Both the position numbers and the translations under genes were made by a program. A stretch of 64,000 bases of DNA from Unio delphinus (Eukaryota > Mollusca > Bivalvia > Unionida > Unionidae), in the NCBI GenBank assembly GCA_029339505.1, contig JAQISU010000003.1, positions 17,677,001 to 17,741,000 on the forward strand. The letters are read 5' to 3'. The notes beneath the pieces were generated by a model. The model was not told where the DNA came from. It saw only the letters and a list, made by a program, of their open reading frames with translations, and ran no database searches. Below are positions 1 through 7,955 of the stretch, piece after piece; position 1 is the first letter of the stretch; each line of letters starts with the position of its first letter.

Positions 1-439
1 TTATTTATTGATCCCATTATTTGCCTTTTTTATTGTCTTGTATATTCGTTAGCTATGTTCAGATCTTCATAAAAGCAATACTTGTTTTCCTGAGATGTTC
101 ATTTCAATTTTCGAAAACAATAAACAAGTGTTGTGTAAGTATATTTTAGCCGGTAATAACGTTAATGTTTCTTGTAGTACATTTGGCAATGTTTAGCTCT
201 ACTAAATCTTGTCACATGTGCGCTACAAATACAGAAAGTGACCGCACTGAAAATAAGATACAACTAATGCCCAAGAGGTAGAGCCTGTAGTCAAGCTATG
301 TATATCTTTCTTTTCTGTTTGTTTTATATAAACTAGTGTCAGTTTTAAAACAGTTGTAACTGAGAGAACAAAAGCAGCCACGTGACTCATCATGAACGCT
401 AGCTTGATAAACTTAGCATTTTACTCTAATTTTTAGCAT
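1..439. other. AT-rich non-coding DNA
   Basis: No convincing reading frame, RNA gene or repeat is seen here. It precedes the first recognisable retrotransposon remnant. Confidence 0.5.
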
Positions 440-1798
440 CAATGTAGCTAAATATGCTGAGTTACCATATCAAAGTTGTTCTAACCCATCTTGTATCTCA
501 TTTGCATTCAAACAGTATTTTTAGCAATGTACAGACTGCATATCGCCCTTGCCACAGTACTGAAACTACTCTTCTGAAAGTATTTAATGCCATTCTCTCT
601 GCTTTGGATAGTGGAAAGATTACAGTCCTCACCCTCCTTGATTTGTCTGCAGCATTTGACACACAATACCATGATATATTACTTAACCGTCTCCAGCATG
701 CACATGGCATTTATAAAACAGCCGATAGTTGTTCAATTCCTACTTAGCCAACACAACAGGACACAAATTGTATCTGCAAATGGAATAAACTCCAGCCCAG
801 TGTCTCACCAAGTGTATGCTGATGACACTCAAATATACAAGTCTATCCACCCAACAAAAGTTGATGCTACCATCCATGGAGTAGAGAGGCGCATTTTTGA
901 TGTGAAATCATGGATGACATGTAACAAGCTGCAGATGAATGATGACAAAACTGACGCCATTCTGATCACAACACAAAGATTTTGTCATTCACATCCTTTA
1001 CCTCCGACAATAAATATCAGCAACACCAACATTAAATTCAGACAGTCAGTATGAAACCTAGGTTTTACTCATGACAGTACTCTCACATTGCACCAACATC
1101 TCATGAACAGATGCATCAGTTCCATTCGCAAATATATTTCAGTTGATGCCACTAAAACACTTGTGTGTTAATTAGTACCTTCAAGACTCGACTATTGTAA
1201 CTCAACTATGTCTAGTTCGTCACAATATTTACTCAACTATGTCTAGTTCGTCACAATATTTACTCCAGAAACTTCAAAAAGTTCAAATCACAGCTGCTCG
1301 GATCATCTTTAGAGTACATTGATCAGAGCACATCTCACCACTGATCTGTACCCTACACTAGCTATCTATTCGATTCAGAATCAAACACAAAATGTGTTCT
1401 CTGTGTCACGTTTTACTATGCGGCCTCACCCATGTGTATACACCAGCAATATACTTACGCTCCTCTTCTGACAAGCATATACTCATTGTTCCCACTATGA
1501 TAACGAAGTCATATGGATAACGTTCTTTTGCATGCCAGGGCCCGGCTATGTGGAACGAATTGCTTATTGAAATTAGACACAAAGATACAGTGGCCCTTTT
1601 AAGAGTGCTCTTAAACCCAACTTCTTCGACTGCAAAAACAAATTTAGAGACCTAATAATGTTTTGTATCTTATATGTTTTCAGCATGTTTTTATGTTTTC
1701 CAATTTCGTGGTTTTTGTTATGTGTTTTTCTGTAGTCTAGTCATATTATTATAGATGTAAAGCGCTTAGAGCTTCTAAAGATTAGGCGCAAAACAAAG

Positions 1799-1800
<2 letters not shown>
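440..1800 (+). pseudogene. Decayed CR1/L2-like LINE, RT C-terminal half and 3' end
   Basis: Broken reading frames carry fragments of a LINE reverse transcriptase in the right order. Around 540-700 is a TAYRPCHSTETTLLKV-type stretch followed by LLDLSAAFDT (RT palm motif A). Around 815-960 is YADDTQIY (catalytic motif C) and the thumb region. Further pieces of the post-RT segment follow to about 1620, including SRLDYCNS near 1185 and GPAMWNELL near 1540. The motif wording and the absence of an RNase H domain fit the CR1/L2 branch. There are many stops and frame changes, so it is dead. A near-exact 36-bp direct repeat occurs at about 1201-1260. The 3' end reads GTAAAGCGCTTAGAGC and then runs into an (ATT)n tail, the usual ending of this family. 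Confidence 0.8.

Positions 1801-1847
<47 letters not shown>
1801..1847 (+). repeat. (ATT)n microsatellite, LINE 3' tail
   Basis: About 15 uninterrupted ATT units lie directly after the conserved 3' end of the CR1/L2-like remnant. This is best read as the LINE's own terminal repeat. Confidence 0.85.
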
Positions 1848-2355
1848 CTGTTTCTGTCTGTATAAATATGTACTAATTGTCAATGATGTCCACAGTATCA
1901 GTTTTGGTCTGTATAAACATGTAATAATTGACAATGATGTCCACAGTATCTGTTTTTGTCTGTATATACATGTACTAATTGTACATGATATTCATAGCCT
2001 CTGTTTTCCTATGTATAAACATGTACTAATTGTACACAGTATCTATTTTCTATCTGTATATACTTGTACTAACCATGCACAGTATCTGTTTTCTATCTGT
2101 TTAAACATGTACTTATTGTACAGAGTATGTGTTTTCTGTCTGTATATACTAACCATGCATGATGTCCACATTCTCAGTTTTTGTCTATACAAACAAATTT
2201 TGCACAGTGTAATTTTATTTGTATCTGTATAAAGAAGTTATGATTGTCGACAGTCTGTGTTTTTCTCTGTATAAACATGTACTAATTGTCCATGATTTCC
2301 ACAATCTGTGTATTTCTATATAAACATGTACTAAATGTTCACGATATGTACAGTT
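1848..2355. repeat. Degenerate minisatellite, period about 70 bp
   Basis: Seven or so imperfect units built on CTGTTTTTGTCTGTATA, then ACATGTACTAATTGT, then a CATGATGTCCACAGTAT-like segment. Period and divergence vary. Small open frames inside it are by-products of the repeat and not credible genes. Confidence 0.75.
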
Positions 2356-4600
2356 TTTTCTTATTAGTCTAACTGTTCTGTACAATAACAATTATGACAG
2401 AAAGTGCTTATTGGTATATGAAAACAGGAAAATAGTAAATAGTGAGATTAAAATTGTATATGTTTGATGATTACATTAATTTCACTGATGTCAAAAAGAA
2501 AGCTACCACCCTAACAAAGCTAGCATTTGGTGGTATACATGCAAATATTACTATATGTCAACATATACAATTACAACTTTGCCATTAAAGAGTTTAGATT
2601 TTCTATATATTTGCTTTTAAACGTTTGTAGCAAATTTCGTACATCACACTTTGAAAAACTCTAACACTTTAGGTCTAAAATACTTTAAATACTTGGATTT
2701 TATTCCTTTTTTTAATTGACCAAGTTATTTCCAAAAATTATTAGTTAAATATGTAAAGCTTGTTCATGCTTAAGCTGCTGAATTTTGCATGATTTTGTTG
2801 CTGTAAAAAGAAATGGCTTCCATGCATTATTAGGGAAAACATGTTAGAGTACATCTATATTTACTAAAATTGTTCGATGTTAGAGTTGTTACCATGTTTG
2901 GATCCCATTATGCGTCTTTTAATACGGCTGCTCTGGTGTCGATACAAATCTTATGGTAACGTATTCGTCAAAATGTTAATTTCTGTAGTTTTCATTTACC
3001 GTTGTGCAATTTATTCTTAAGTAATCATATCGTACTGAAAACAACTGGTATTGTGTGCGTTGTCTTGTTATCCAGCTTCATCCAGTTCAGAGCATTTACC
3101 AGTGCTCCGTTTAATAGGAAATCACGCAAAAGAGGGCATGGACACAATGATCTAAAAGTATTTGGAAGTCGAGTGCAAGACGGCAAGGGTATAGTTGATC
3201 ATTGATTATACACCCAAATAAATAAATATAACTTCAGAATTAGTATTTTGCGTATTACCTGCTCCTCATCGTAACATTCCTAGGTTAATTTGGTTTTGTA
3301 CTAAACAAGACAGGTAACCATACATATGTGTATGTCATGAAGATAATGTAGTCATTCAACTTGAAAAGAATACCGCTTCCGAATAGATATTGGTGTTGTT
3401 TTTCACAAGCTTCCTATTAAAAAAATGTTTACCACTGCATTATTGACGTATTCTTCTATCTTAATATCAAATAATACGAAGAAACTACTTTCTCCAATCA
3501 TGATACTCGGAATTACCTTTACTATCCTTTTGATTCGTCTTCCTTTTTTTTAAACTGGAGTAGTGACTTTTGGTATTTAATGTTATTGTCGTAACCATCA
3601 CTTAGATTTGGCAAAGAGTCAACCCAATATATGGTTCGAGTTGAGTGGATAACCTAAACATTCTAGTATTTAAGATTCTGTTCAACATTTCCAATACAGA
3701 ATATTTTTTTTTGTCGACATAATATGAAAAGTGTTTAATAACTGTTATTAATGAAATAAAATATGTAAATACATTCCGATGAAAATGTACACATACCGTT
3801 ACAACAAAAGATGTTATTGTAGGTTACTTGGTGTAAGTACAGTTATAAGGTTTTCATTCAATCCAAATTATTGTTTTCTCTCACTCCGAATTTCTACGTA
3901 TTGTGTCCCTTATGCGTCAGTGGGGATAAATAAACGGAAAGCAATAAAGATTGCTATGAAATTGTGTATCATGTTAATTAGAAAACGAGGATATTAATAC
4001 ATGTTATCATTAACTTTACGTCACTAATCATTAATGAGTGGAAATTCGTCATTAATTGATAAGCAACAGCACAGTTGTGAGAATGTTTATGCGTGCGTAT
4101 CATTGCGATATCGGGAGATCAAAATTTAATATACCAATAGTACTTACACTTGTCTTTTGTCTTACATATTACACGACTGGGTCTTTATATTTTAGCTGTT
4201 CCAGGTGTTATTAATGCATGATCGAGTAATTTGAGATAAAAATGATTTGATAGCTATATACATGCCCTAGATATCAATTACCATTTTCGAAAAATACTCT
4301 GTCGCTGACTTGAATTTTCTAGTCTAGTGTATTCTGAGGTCATAAGACTGCATATTTCAACTCAAATTCTGGAAAGCAAGTTTACATTAATAGTGATTCA
4401 TTCGGTTACATCGATTCTTTTGTACTTATAATTATTAATGATTATTTTTGATTATATTCATAATTCTGCAAATTCCTCTCACATTTTCATTAATAACTTT
4501 AATATTTAAATTATTAAGTTTTACAAAACCTGTTGTTTCGCTGTTTTTAGTTATTTAGTTTATAACCGGAGTCAACAGAAACTGAAGGCTTGTCAGAGAT
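2356..4600. other. AT-rich non-coding stretch, nothing identified
   Basis: Open frames at 3002-3205 and 3779-3997 have no recognisable motif, and their composition matches the surrounding AT-rich DNA. No tRNA, rRNA or transposon hallmark was recognised. Confidence 0.4.
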
Positions 4601-4670
4601 AGAAATTTCAGAAATATATCATACAAATTTAAATTAATTTTGGATATTTAAATTTATTTCTGAAATTTCT
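4601..4670. repeat. Long hairpin: 16-bp perfect inverted repeat
   Basis: AGAAATTTCAGAAATA at 4601-4616 is the exact reverse complement of 4655-4670. The interior adds a further imperfect pairing of AAATTTAAAT with ATTTAAATTT, so nearly the whole 70 bp could fold on itself. It might be a relic of a small foldback element. No target duplication was seen. Confidence 0.6.
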
Positions 4671-4739
4671 TTGACCCATACTTCTGCTACAACTCTATGG
4701 TCATAAACTAAATTGACAAAATCTATTTATATATCAGTA

Positions 4740-5040
4740 GTTATAGGGGATATTATAGGGACAATGGGAAATCCGGTCAAAAAGGGCTTGGGACAATATG
4801 GGGACAAGATTTATAGGGACAATTTGAAATCTAGTCAAAAACAGCTTGGGACACTATGGGGACAAAACATCTTGGGACAATATAGGGACTAGAAAAAAAA
4901 TGAACATGGTGGGACTGTATAGGGACAAGAAAAATTGAACATGGTGGGACTGTATAGGGACAAAGGAAATGGAACATGGGAAATATGATTTGTATGGGTA
5001 TAGGGGACTGTCTAGTGACAAGGGGAAAATGGTGGCAAAG
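4740..5040. repeat. Degenerate tandem repeat of ATAGGGACAA units
   Basis: Repeated short blocks such as TATAGGGACAA, CTTGGGACAATATGGGGAC and GAACATGGTGGGACTGTA recur with variable spacing. The array ends just before the left remnant of Polinton element B. Confidence 0.75.
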
Positions 5041-5056
5041 AAAGCTAATATCTTTT

Positions 5057-5091
5057 CGAGACCTATGAGTGGCCCTGAAAAGGGCCGTTAT
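5057..5091 (-). terminator. Histone-type 3' stem-loop with downstream element
   Basis: On the minus strand GGCCCTTTTCAGGGCC (5086-5071) matches the consensus for replication-dependent histone mRNA 3' ends: a 6-bp stem, a TTTC loop, and ACTCA following where ACCCA is usual. About ten bases further the purine-rich CGAAAAGA appears where the U7-binding histone downstream element belongs. It lies 28 bp after the stop of the 77-codon ORF at 5114-5347, the normal histone spacing. The sequence match is seen directly. That it is processed by SLBP and U7 snRNP is inference. Confidence 0.75.
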
Positions 5092-5113
5092 GTGTAATGT
5101 TAACAGTATTTTG

Positions 5114-5347
5114 TTAACAAAGAGGACATCTCACAGATCTTCTTCTCTTCCTTAAACTTCTCCTCACCTCTGGACCGTATAGTAAGACTCTCTTCAAACA
5201 GCCTTGCCTATCTACATAGATCCTTCTTTTCCAAAGGGTTGTATCCGTCATTCGGATAATTGTCCATGATGATCTAACATACATGGGTATGTCAGTCCGA
5301 AACAGCATGGTAGAAACAAGGGTAGAAGATTCTACGTTAGTCCACAT
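5114..5347 (-). CDS. Small basic protein of element B, unknown, with histone-type mRNA 3' end
   Basis: This 77-residue frame begins with ATG in a good context (AAGATGT) and ends in an Arg-rich tail (RRSLRKRRRSVRCPLC). It matches no histone or other family I recognise, so no function is assigned. Its reality is supported by position. A canonical histone-type stem-loop lies 28 bp beyond the stop. On the other side it faces a promoter-like segment with CCAAT boxes, a TGACGTCA site and a TATA-like box, shared with a divergent gene at 20630. That layout resembles a divergent histone gene pair or an early gene pair of a DNA virus. It could be a remnant of a longer protein. Confidence 0.45.
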   Translation of the reverse strand: MWTNVESSTLVSTMLFRTDIPMYVRSSWTIIRMTDTTLWKRRIYVDRQGCLKRVLLYGPEVRRSLRKRRRSVRCPLC

Positions 5348-5429
5348 CTTGTGATGAGAAACAGGTGAAGCGAATGCTGTGTACTGCGGTTAGTTATAGG
5401 GGAAGAGCGGATCGAAACGGATTGAGTGT

Positions 5430-5526
5430 ATTCACCAATCCAAACGTGCGTCACAAAAGTAAGTCACAGTCATCCAATCGGAAGAGAGCGGTCTGTGACG
5501 TCACCTTACCTATATTTGTGTTCAGT
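5430..5526. promoter_or_regulatory. Divergent promoter region of element B left end, cut by element A
   Basis: CCAAT at 5435-5439 and 5474-5478, a perfect palindromic cAMP-response-type site TGACGTCA at 5496-5503, and a TATA-like CTATATTTG at 5510-5518. Element A is inserted 8 bp after the TATA-like box, so the former transcription start and the gene at 20630 now lie 15 kb away. Promoter function is inferred from motif content only. Confidence 0.5.
5522..5526. repeat. Target-site duplication of element A, left copy
   Basis: TCAGT here is repeated at 20619-20623. A 6-bp TTCAGT reading (5521-5526 and 20618-20623) is possible because the right terminus ends in T. Confidence 0.8.
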
Positions 5527-5777
5527 AGCAGCAGAGAGGGTGAATCCTACAACGTTTTTAGACAAAATTTGATTGAAATCCTAAAACGAGCCGTCTTATA
5601 ATCTTATTTTAACCAAAAAAAGGTGAACCCTACAACGTTTTCAGACAAAAAAATTGATTGAAATCTACATACGAAATCATTTTAACTAAAAAAATGAAAA
5701 CGATTTTTTAATCAAATTTGGTCGCAACTTGTTGTCATCCACCCTCTCTGCTGCTAAAGTTTTCAGTTCTGGGTTAA
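5527..5777. repeat. Left terminal inverted repeat of element A (251 bp)
   Basis: Reverse complement of 20368-20618. The TIR has its own substructure. It opens with AGCAGCAGAGAGGGTG and at 5740-5755 holds the reverse complement of that opening. Two related direct units follow each other (TCCTACAACGTTTTTAGACA at about 5546 and CCCTACAACGTTTTCAGACA at about 5626). A third, more diverged unit lies in inverted orientation towards the inner end. These may be integrase or terminal-protein binding sites; that is inference. Confidence 0.92.
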
Positions 5778-5793
5778 TAATTCTTTTACGATT

Positions 5794-6465
5794 TCAACCG
5801 AATATTTGATCCAGTCCGATACGATATCGTGTCCGAGGATCATGTAGATTTATTGTTGCGAATCCGTGCGGAGTCGACTGAGCATAACTAAAGAAATCTC
5901 GAAATTGATTGAAGTCCATATCAGAGCACCATGTCTGCCAAATATTTCTTAACGTATGACTATCAACTCCGTTGAATACAGACAATAAATTACAGTTATC
6001 TCTGATGACTTTTGGAACCTGAGTGTAGCGTTGAGTGACATATATCACGTCAGTGTTTTTGTGACGCCCACGGGAAAATATTCTAGCAGGATTTTTTTGT
6101 TTATCCAACATTATATCGTCGTATACGACTAAATTGTTAATATCTCCATCAATATCATCAATGCTCGGTGCTTCATCGATATCGGTTATAAACTCAATAA
6201 TACCCTCTCCGGATTTTTCTACCGCGCTGTCGTTAAAATCTTTTAGCACTTCATAACATCGTTGATCATCTACGCTAGGGGCAATTAAATACAACTTATC
6301 CCACTTCATCCATCTCATTATTAAATTGAGCAACAATTGCGTTTTACCGGATCCAGATGGCCCGATTATAATCATCCGGATAGAGTTTGGTAGCGCTGCA
6401 TGATGCTTAATTGGTTCTCTTGTTTTCGTCGCTGAAAAATCAATTATATCCATATTTCTATACAT
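5794..6465 (-). CDS. FtsK/HerA (A32-like) genome-packaging ATPase
   Basis: A 223-residue P-loop ATPase. Walker A GPSGSGKT lies at residues 35-42, Walker B VVYDD at 113-117, and the VIYVTQR sensor stretch at about 140-147. This order and length match the A32-like packaging ATPases of Polintons and nucleocytoplasmic large DNA viruses, which pump the genome into preformed capsids. The frame starts at 6465, but a second in-frame ATG (residue 5, at 6453) gives more room for the divergent zinc-ribbon gene that starts at 6471. The two genes share only a tiny AT-rich gap. The gene is immediately inside the left TIR and is intact. Confidence 0.9.
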   Translation of the reverse strand: MYRNMDIIDFSATKTREPIKHHAALPNSIRMIIIGPSGSGKTQLLLNLIMRWMKWDKLYLIAPSVDDQRCYEVLKDFNDSAVEKSGEGIIEFITDIDEAPSIDDIDGDINNLVVYDDIMLDKQKNPARIFSRGRHKNTDVIYVTQRYTQVPKVIRDNCNLLSVFNGVDSHTLRNIWQTWCSDMDFNQFRDFFSYAQSTPHGFATINLHDPRTRYRIGLDQIFG

Positions 6466-6470
6466 AAATT

Positions 6471-6656
6471 ATGGATCTATATTGTGTGAAGTGTAAAACG
6501 CGTACTGGCACAGATGATGTGACGACGATTACAACTAAAAATAACCGATCAGCGCTTTCTGGTAAATGCGTGCAATGTGGTACAAAGAAATTTAGATTTG
6601 TGTCTATGAAATCTGATTTAAAAAAAAACGAGGAGGTGATATCGCAGCCAAATTAG
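6471..6656 (+). CDS. Zinc-ribbon ORF, upstream partner of the PLA2 frame
   Basis: A 61-codon frame with a four-cysteine zinc ribbon: CVKCKT near the start and CVQCGTKK at about residue 35. It is followed by a lysine-rich end encoded by a run of nine adenines (6620-6628). The CxxC...CxxC layout resembles the DUF5679-type zinc ribbons seen in viral and phage proteins. The frame stops at 6654-6656. A second frame for a phospholipase A2 opens at 6617, has no ATG of its own and overlaps by about 40 bp. This ORF is therefore probably the N-terminal part of a frameshift fusion protein. Confidence 0.75.
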   Translation: MDLYCVKCKTRTGTDDVTTITTKNNRSALSGKCVQCGTKKFRFVSMKSDLKKNEEVISQPN

Positions 6657-6988
6657 CAAAACTCCCTGGAACCCCATGGGCAAAATACCCCGGAGAAAAG
6701 CACCTCCCAGGATATAGCTACTGTGGACCAGGAACCAGACTTGATATCAGACTCAATAATCAAAATCAACCCAACCCCGGTGAAGAACCAATAAACGCCA
6801 TTGATAAGGCCTGTCACCTTCATGATGTTGCTTATAAAAGCAGCAATCTGCAAAACAGGCATCTCGCGGATGTGAAATTAATTCATGCGTTAAATGCTAT
6901 TCCTGATAAATCCTTCAAAGAAAAATTGTCTTCATTTTTGATAAAATCGGCTATGAAAAGTAAATTGATGTTAGGTGCTGGTAATTAA
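6617..6988 (+). CDS. Parvovirus-type phospholipase A2 domain, probably made by -1 frameshifting
   Basis: An open frame of about 123 codons with both signatures of the parvovirus VP1-type phospholipase A2. The calcium-binding loop is in GYSYCGPGTRL and the catalytic His-Asp pair in HLHDVAY. In parvoviruses this activity lets the incoming particle breach the endosomal membrane; adintovirus homologues are thought to act likewise. The frame begins after a TGA at 6614-6616, and there is no ATG before the catalytic residues. It lies in the -1 frame relative to the zinc-ribbon ORF, and both share a slippery A-run. It ends 4 bp before the integrase ATG. A simple inactivating deletion is the alternative, but every other gene of the element is intact. 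Confidence 0.8.
   Translation, partial: FKKKRGGDIAAKLAKLPGTPWAKYPGEKHLPGYSYCGPGTRLDIRLNNQNQPNPGEEPINAIDKACHLHDVAYKSSNLQNRHLADVKLIHALNAIPDKSFKEKLSSFLIKSAMKSKLMLGAGN
6620..6707 (+). promoter_or_regulatory. Candidate -1 programmed frameshift signal
   Basis: The heptamer A AAA AAC (6623-6629) sits in the correct phase of the zinc-ribbon frame, as in canonical retroviral and coronaviral -1 sites, within a run of nine adenines. GGAGGTG at 6632-6638 is perfectly complementary to CACCTCC at 6701-6707, enclosing a smaller possible CTCC/GGAG pairing. The spacer is only 2 nt, shorter than the usual 5-9, so the structure is less certain than the slippery site. Polymerase slippage on the A-run would give the same fusion. 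Confidence 0.6.
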
Positions 6989-6992
6989 TAAT

Positions 6993-7955
6993 ATGGAATC
7001 AATTTATTATTCTCCGAGGGGATACTGGAGGGGTAACGCTGCAATCAATAAACTCGCTAGAGCTGCAAAAGTGAAAAAAACCACTGCGGCTAATTGGTTA
7101 TCCAAACAGGCACTATGGCAAATTTATCTACCACCGCCTAAACAAATTCAATTCTCGCATTTTGATGTGACCGCTCCTAATGAAGTTCATCAGGCTGATA
7201 TATTATTTCTGCCACATGATCGTGGTTACAAATATGCGTTAACCGTAGTTGATGTTGCGAGTCGATACAAAGAAGCAGAACCGCTGAAAACAAAATCAGC
7301 CACTGAAGTCGCTTCTGCATTTGAAAGGATTTATCGACGAGGTCCTCTGCACTGGCCAAATCTGTTACAAGTTGATCCTGGCAAGGAATTTCAGGGTGCA
7401 GTGTTATCTACAATGAAACATCATAATGTCACCATACGACGAGGGCATACTGCGCTACATCGCGATCAGGCCATTGTAGAACGATTTAATCGGACGATTG
7501 CTGAGCGGTTATTTGGATATCAATACGCAAAAGAATTCATTCAAGAAAAGCGATCCAGTGAATGGGTTAAAAGATTACCATCTGTGATTACTGCACTGAA
7601 TAACGAGATTACTAGAACAATCAACATGAAACCTATCAACGCGATTAAAAAGAAGTCAATACCCGTACAACCACAAAAAGATTTCCCTAGAAACGCTAGC
7701 GTTTCCCAACCAATTCTTGGTAGTAATGTCATTGTGAGGTACTTATACGAACCAGGAGAGCTTGAAGGGGGTAGAAAAAGGGCTACTGATCCTATTTGGA
7801 GCGTCACTACGCATAAGATATCTAGTATAACACGATCAACTGGTAGACCAGCAATCTATAAACTGGATTCAACTGCTCCTCAGCGAGGATTTACTCGACA
7901 ACAACTACAAGTGATTCCCGAGGATACTCAATTACCACCGCGTGGTCTTAACTAG
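6993..7955 (+). CDS. Polinton integrase (retroviral-like rve, DDE)
   Basis: A 320-residue integrase starting at the ATG at 6993; upstream in-frame codons lack an ATG. The catalytic triad is visible as D69 (HQADILF), D128 (QVDPGKEF) and E163 (VERFNR). The D-to-E spacing of 34 intervening residues is typical of retroviral and Polinton integrases. It would insert the linear element using the TIR ends and produce the short target duplication. No chromodomain is seen at the C-terminus, unlike the integrase of element B. Its stop overlaps the 3' end of the convergent polymerase gene by a few bases. The NASVS codons at 7691-7704 are formed by the AAACGCTAGCGTTT palindrome discussed elsewhere. Confidence 0.93.
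   Translation: MESIYYSPRGYWRGNAAINKLARAAKVKKTTAANWLSKQALWQIYLPPPKQIQFSHFDVTAPNEVHQADILFLPHDRGYKYALTVVDVASRYKEAEPLKTKSATEVASAFERIYRRGPLHWPNLLQVDPGKEFQGAVLSTMKHHNVTIRRGHTALHRDQAIVERFNRTIAERLFGYQYAKEFIQEKRSSEWVKRLPSVITALNNEITRTINMKPINAIKKKSIPVQPQKDFPRNASVSQPILGSNVIVRYLYEPGELEGGRKRATDPIWSVTTHKISSITRSTGRPAIYKLDSTAPQRGFTRQQLQVIPEDTQLPPRGLN
7691..7704. repeat. AAACGCTAGCGTTT palindrome, copy 1
   Basis: A perfect 14-bp palindrome inside the integrase gene, extended to 16 bp by flanking G and C. Identical sites occur at 14074-14087 and 14305-14318. Confidence 0.85.

Noticed and set aside
2011..2232. Cys/Tyr-rich 73-codon frame
   Set aside because: It lies wholly inside the degenerate 70-bp minisatellite; the codon pattern is a product of the repeat.
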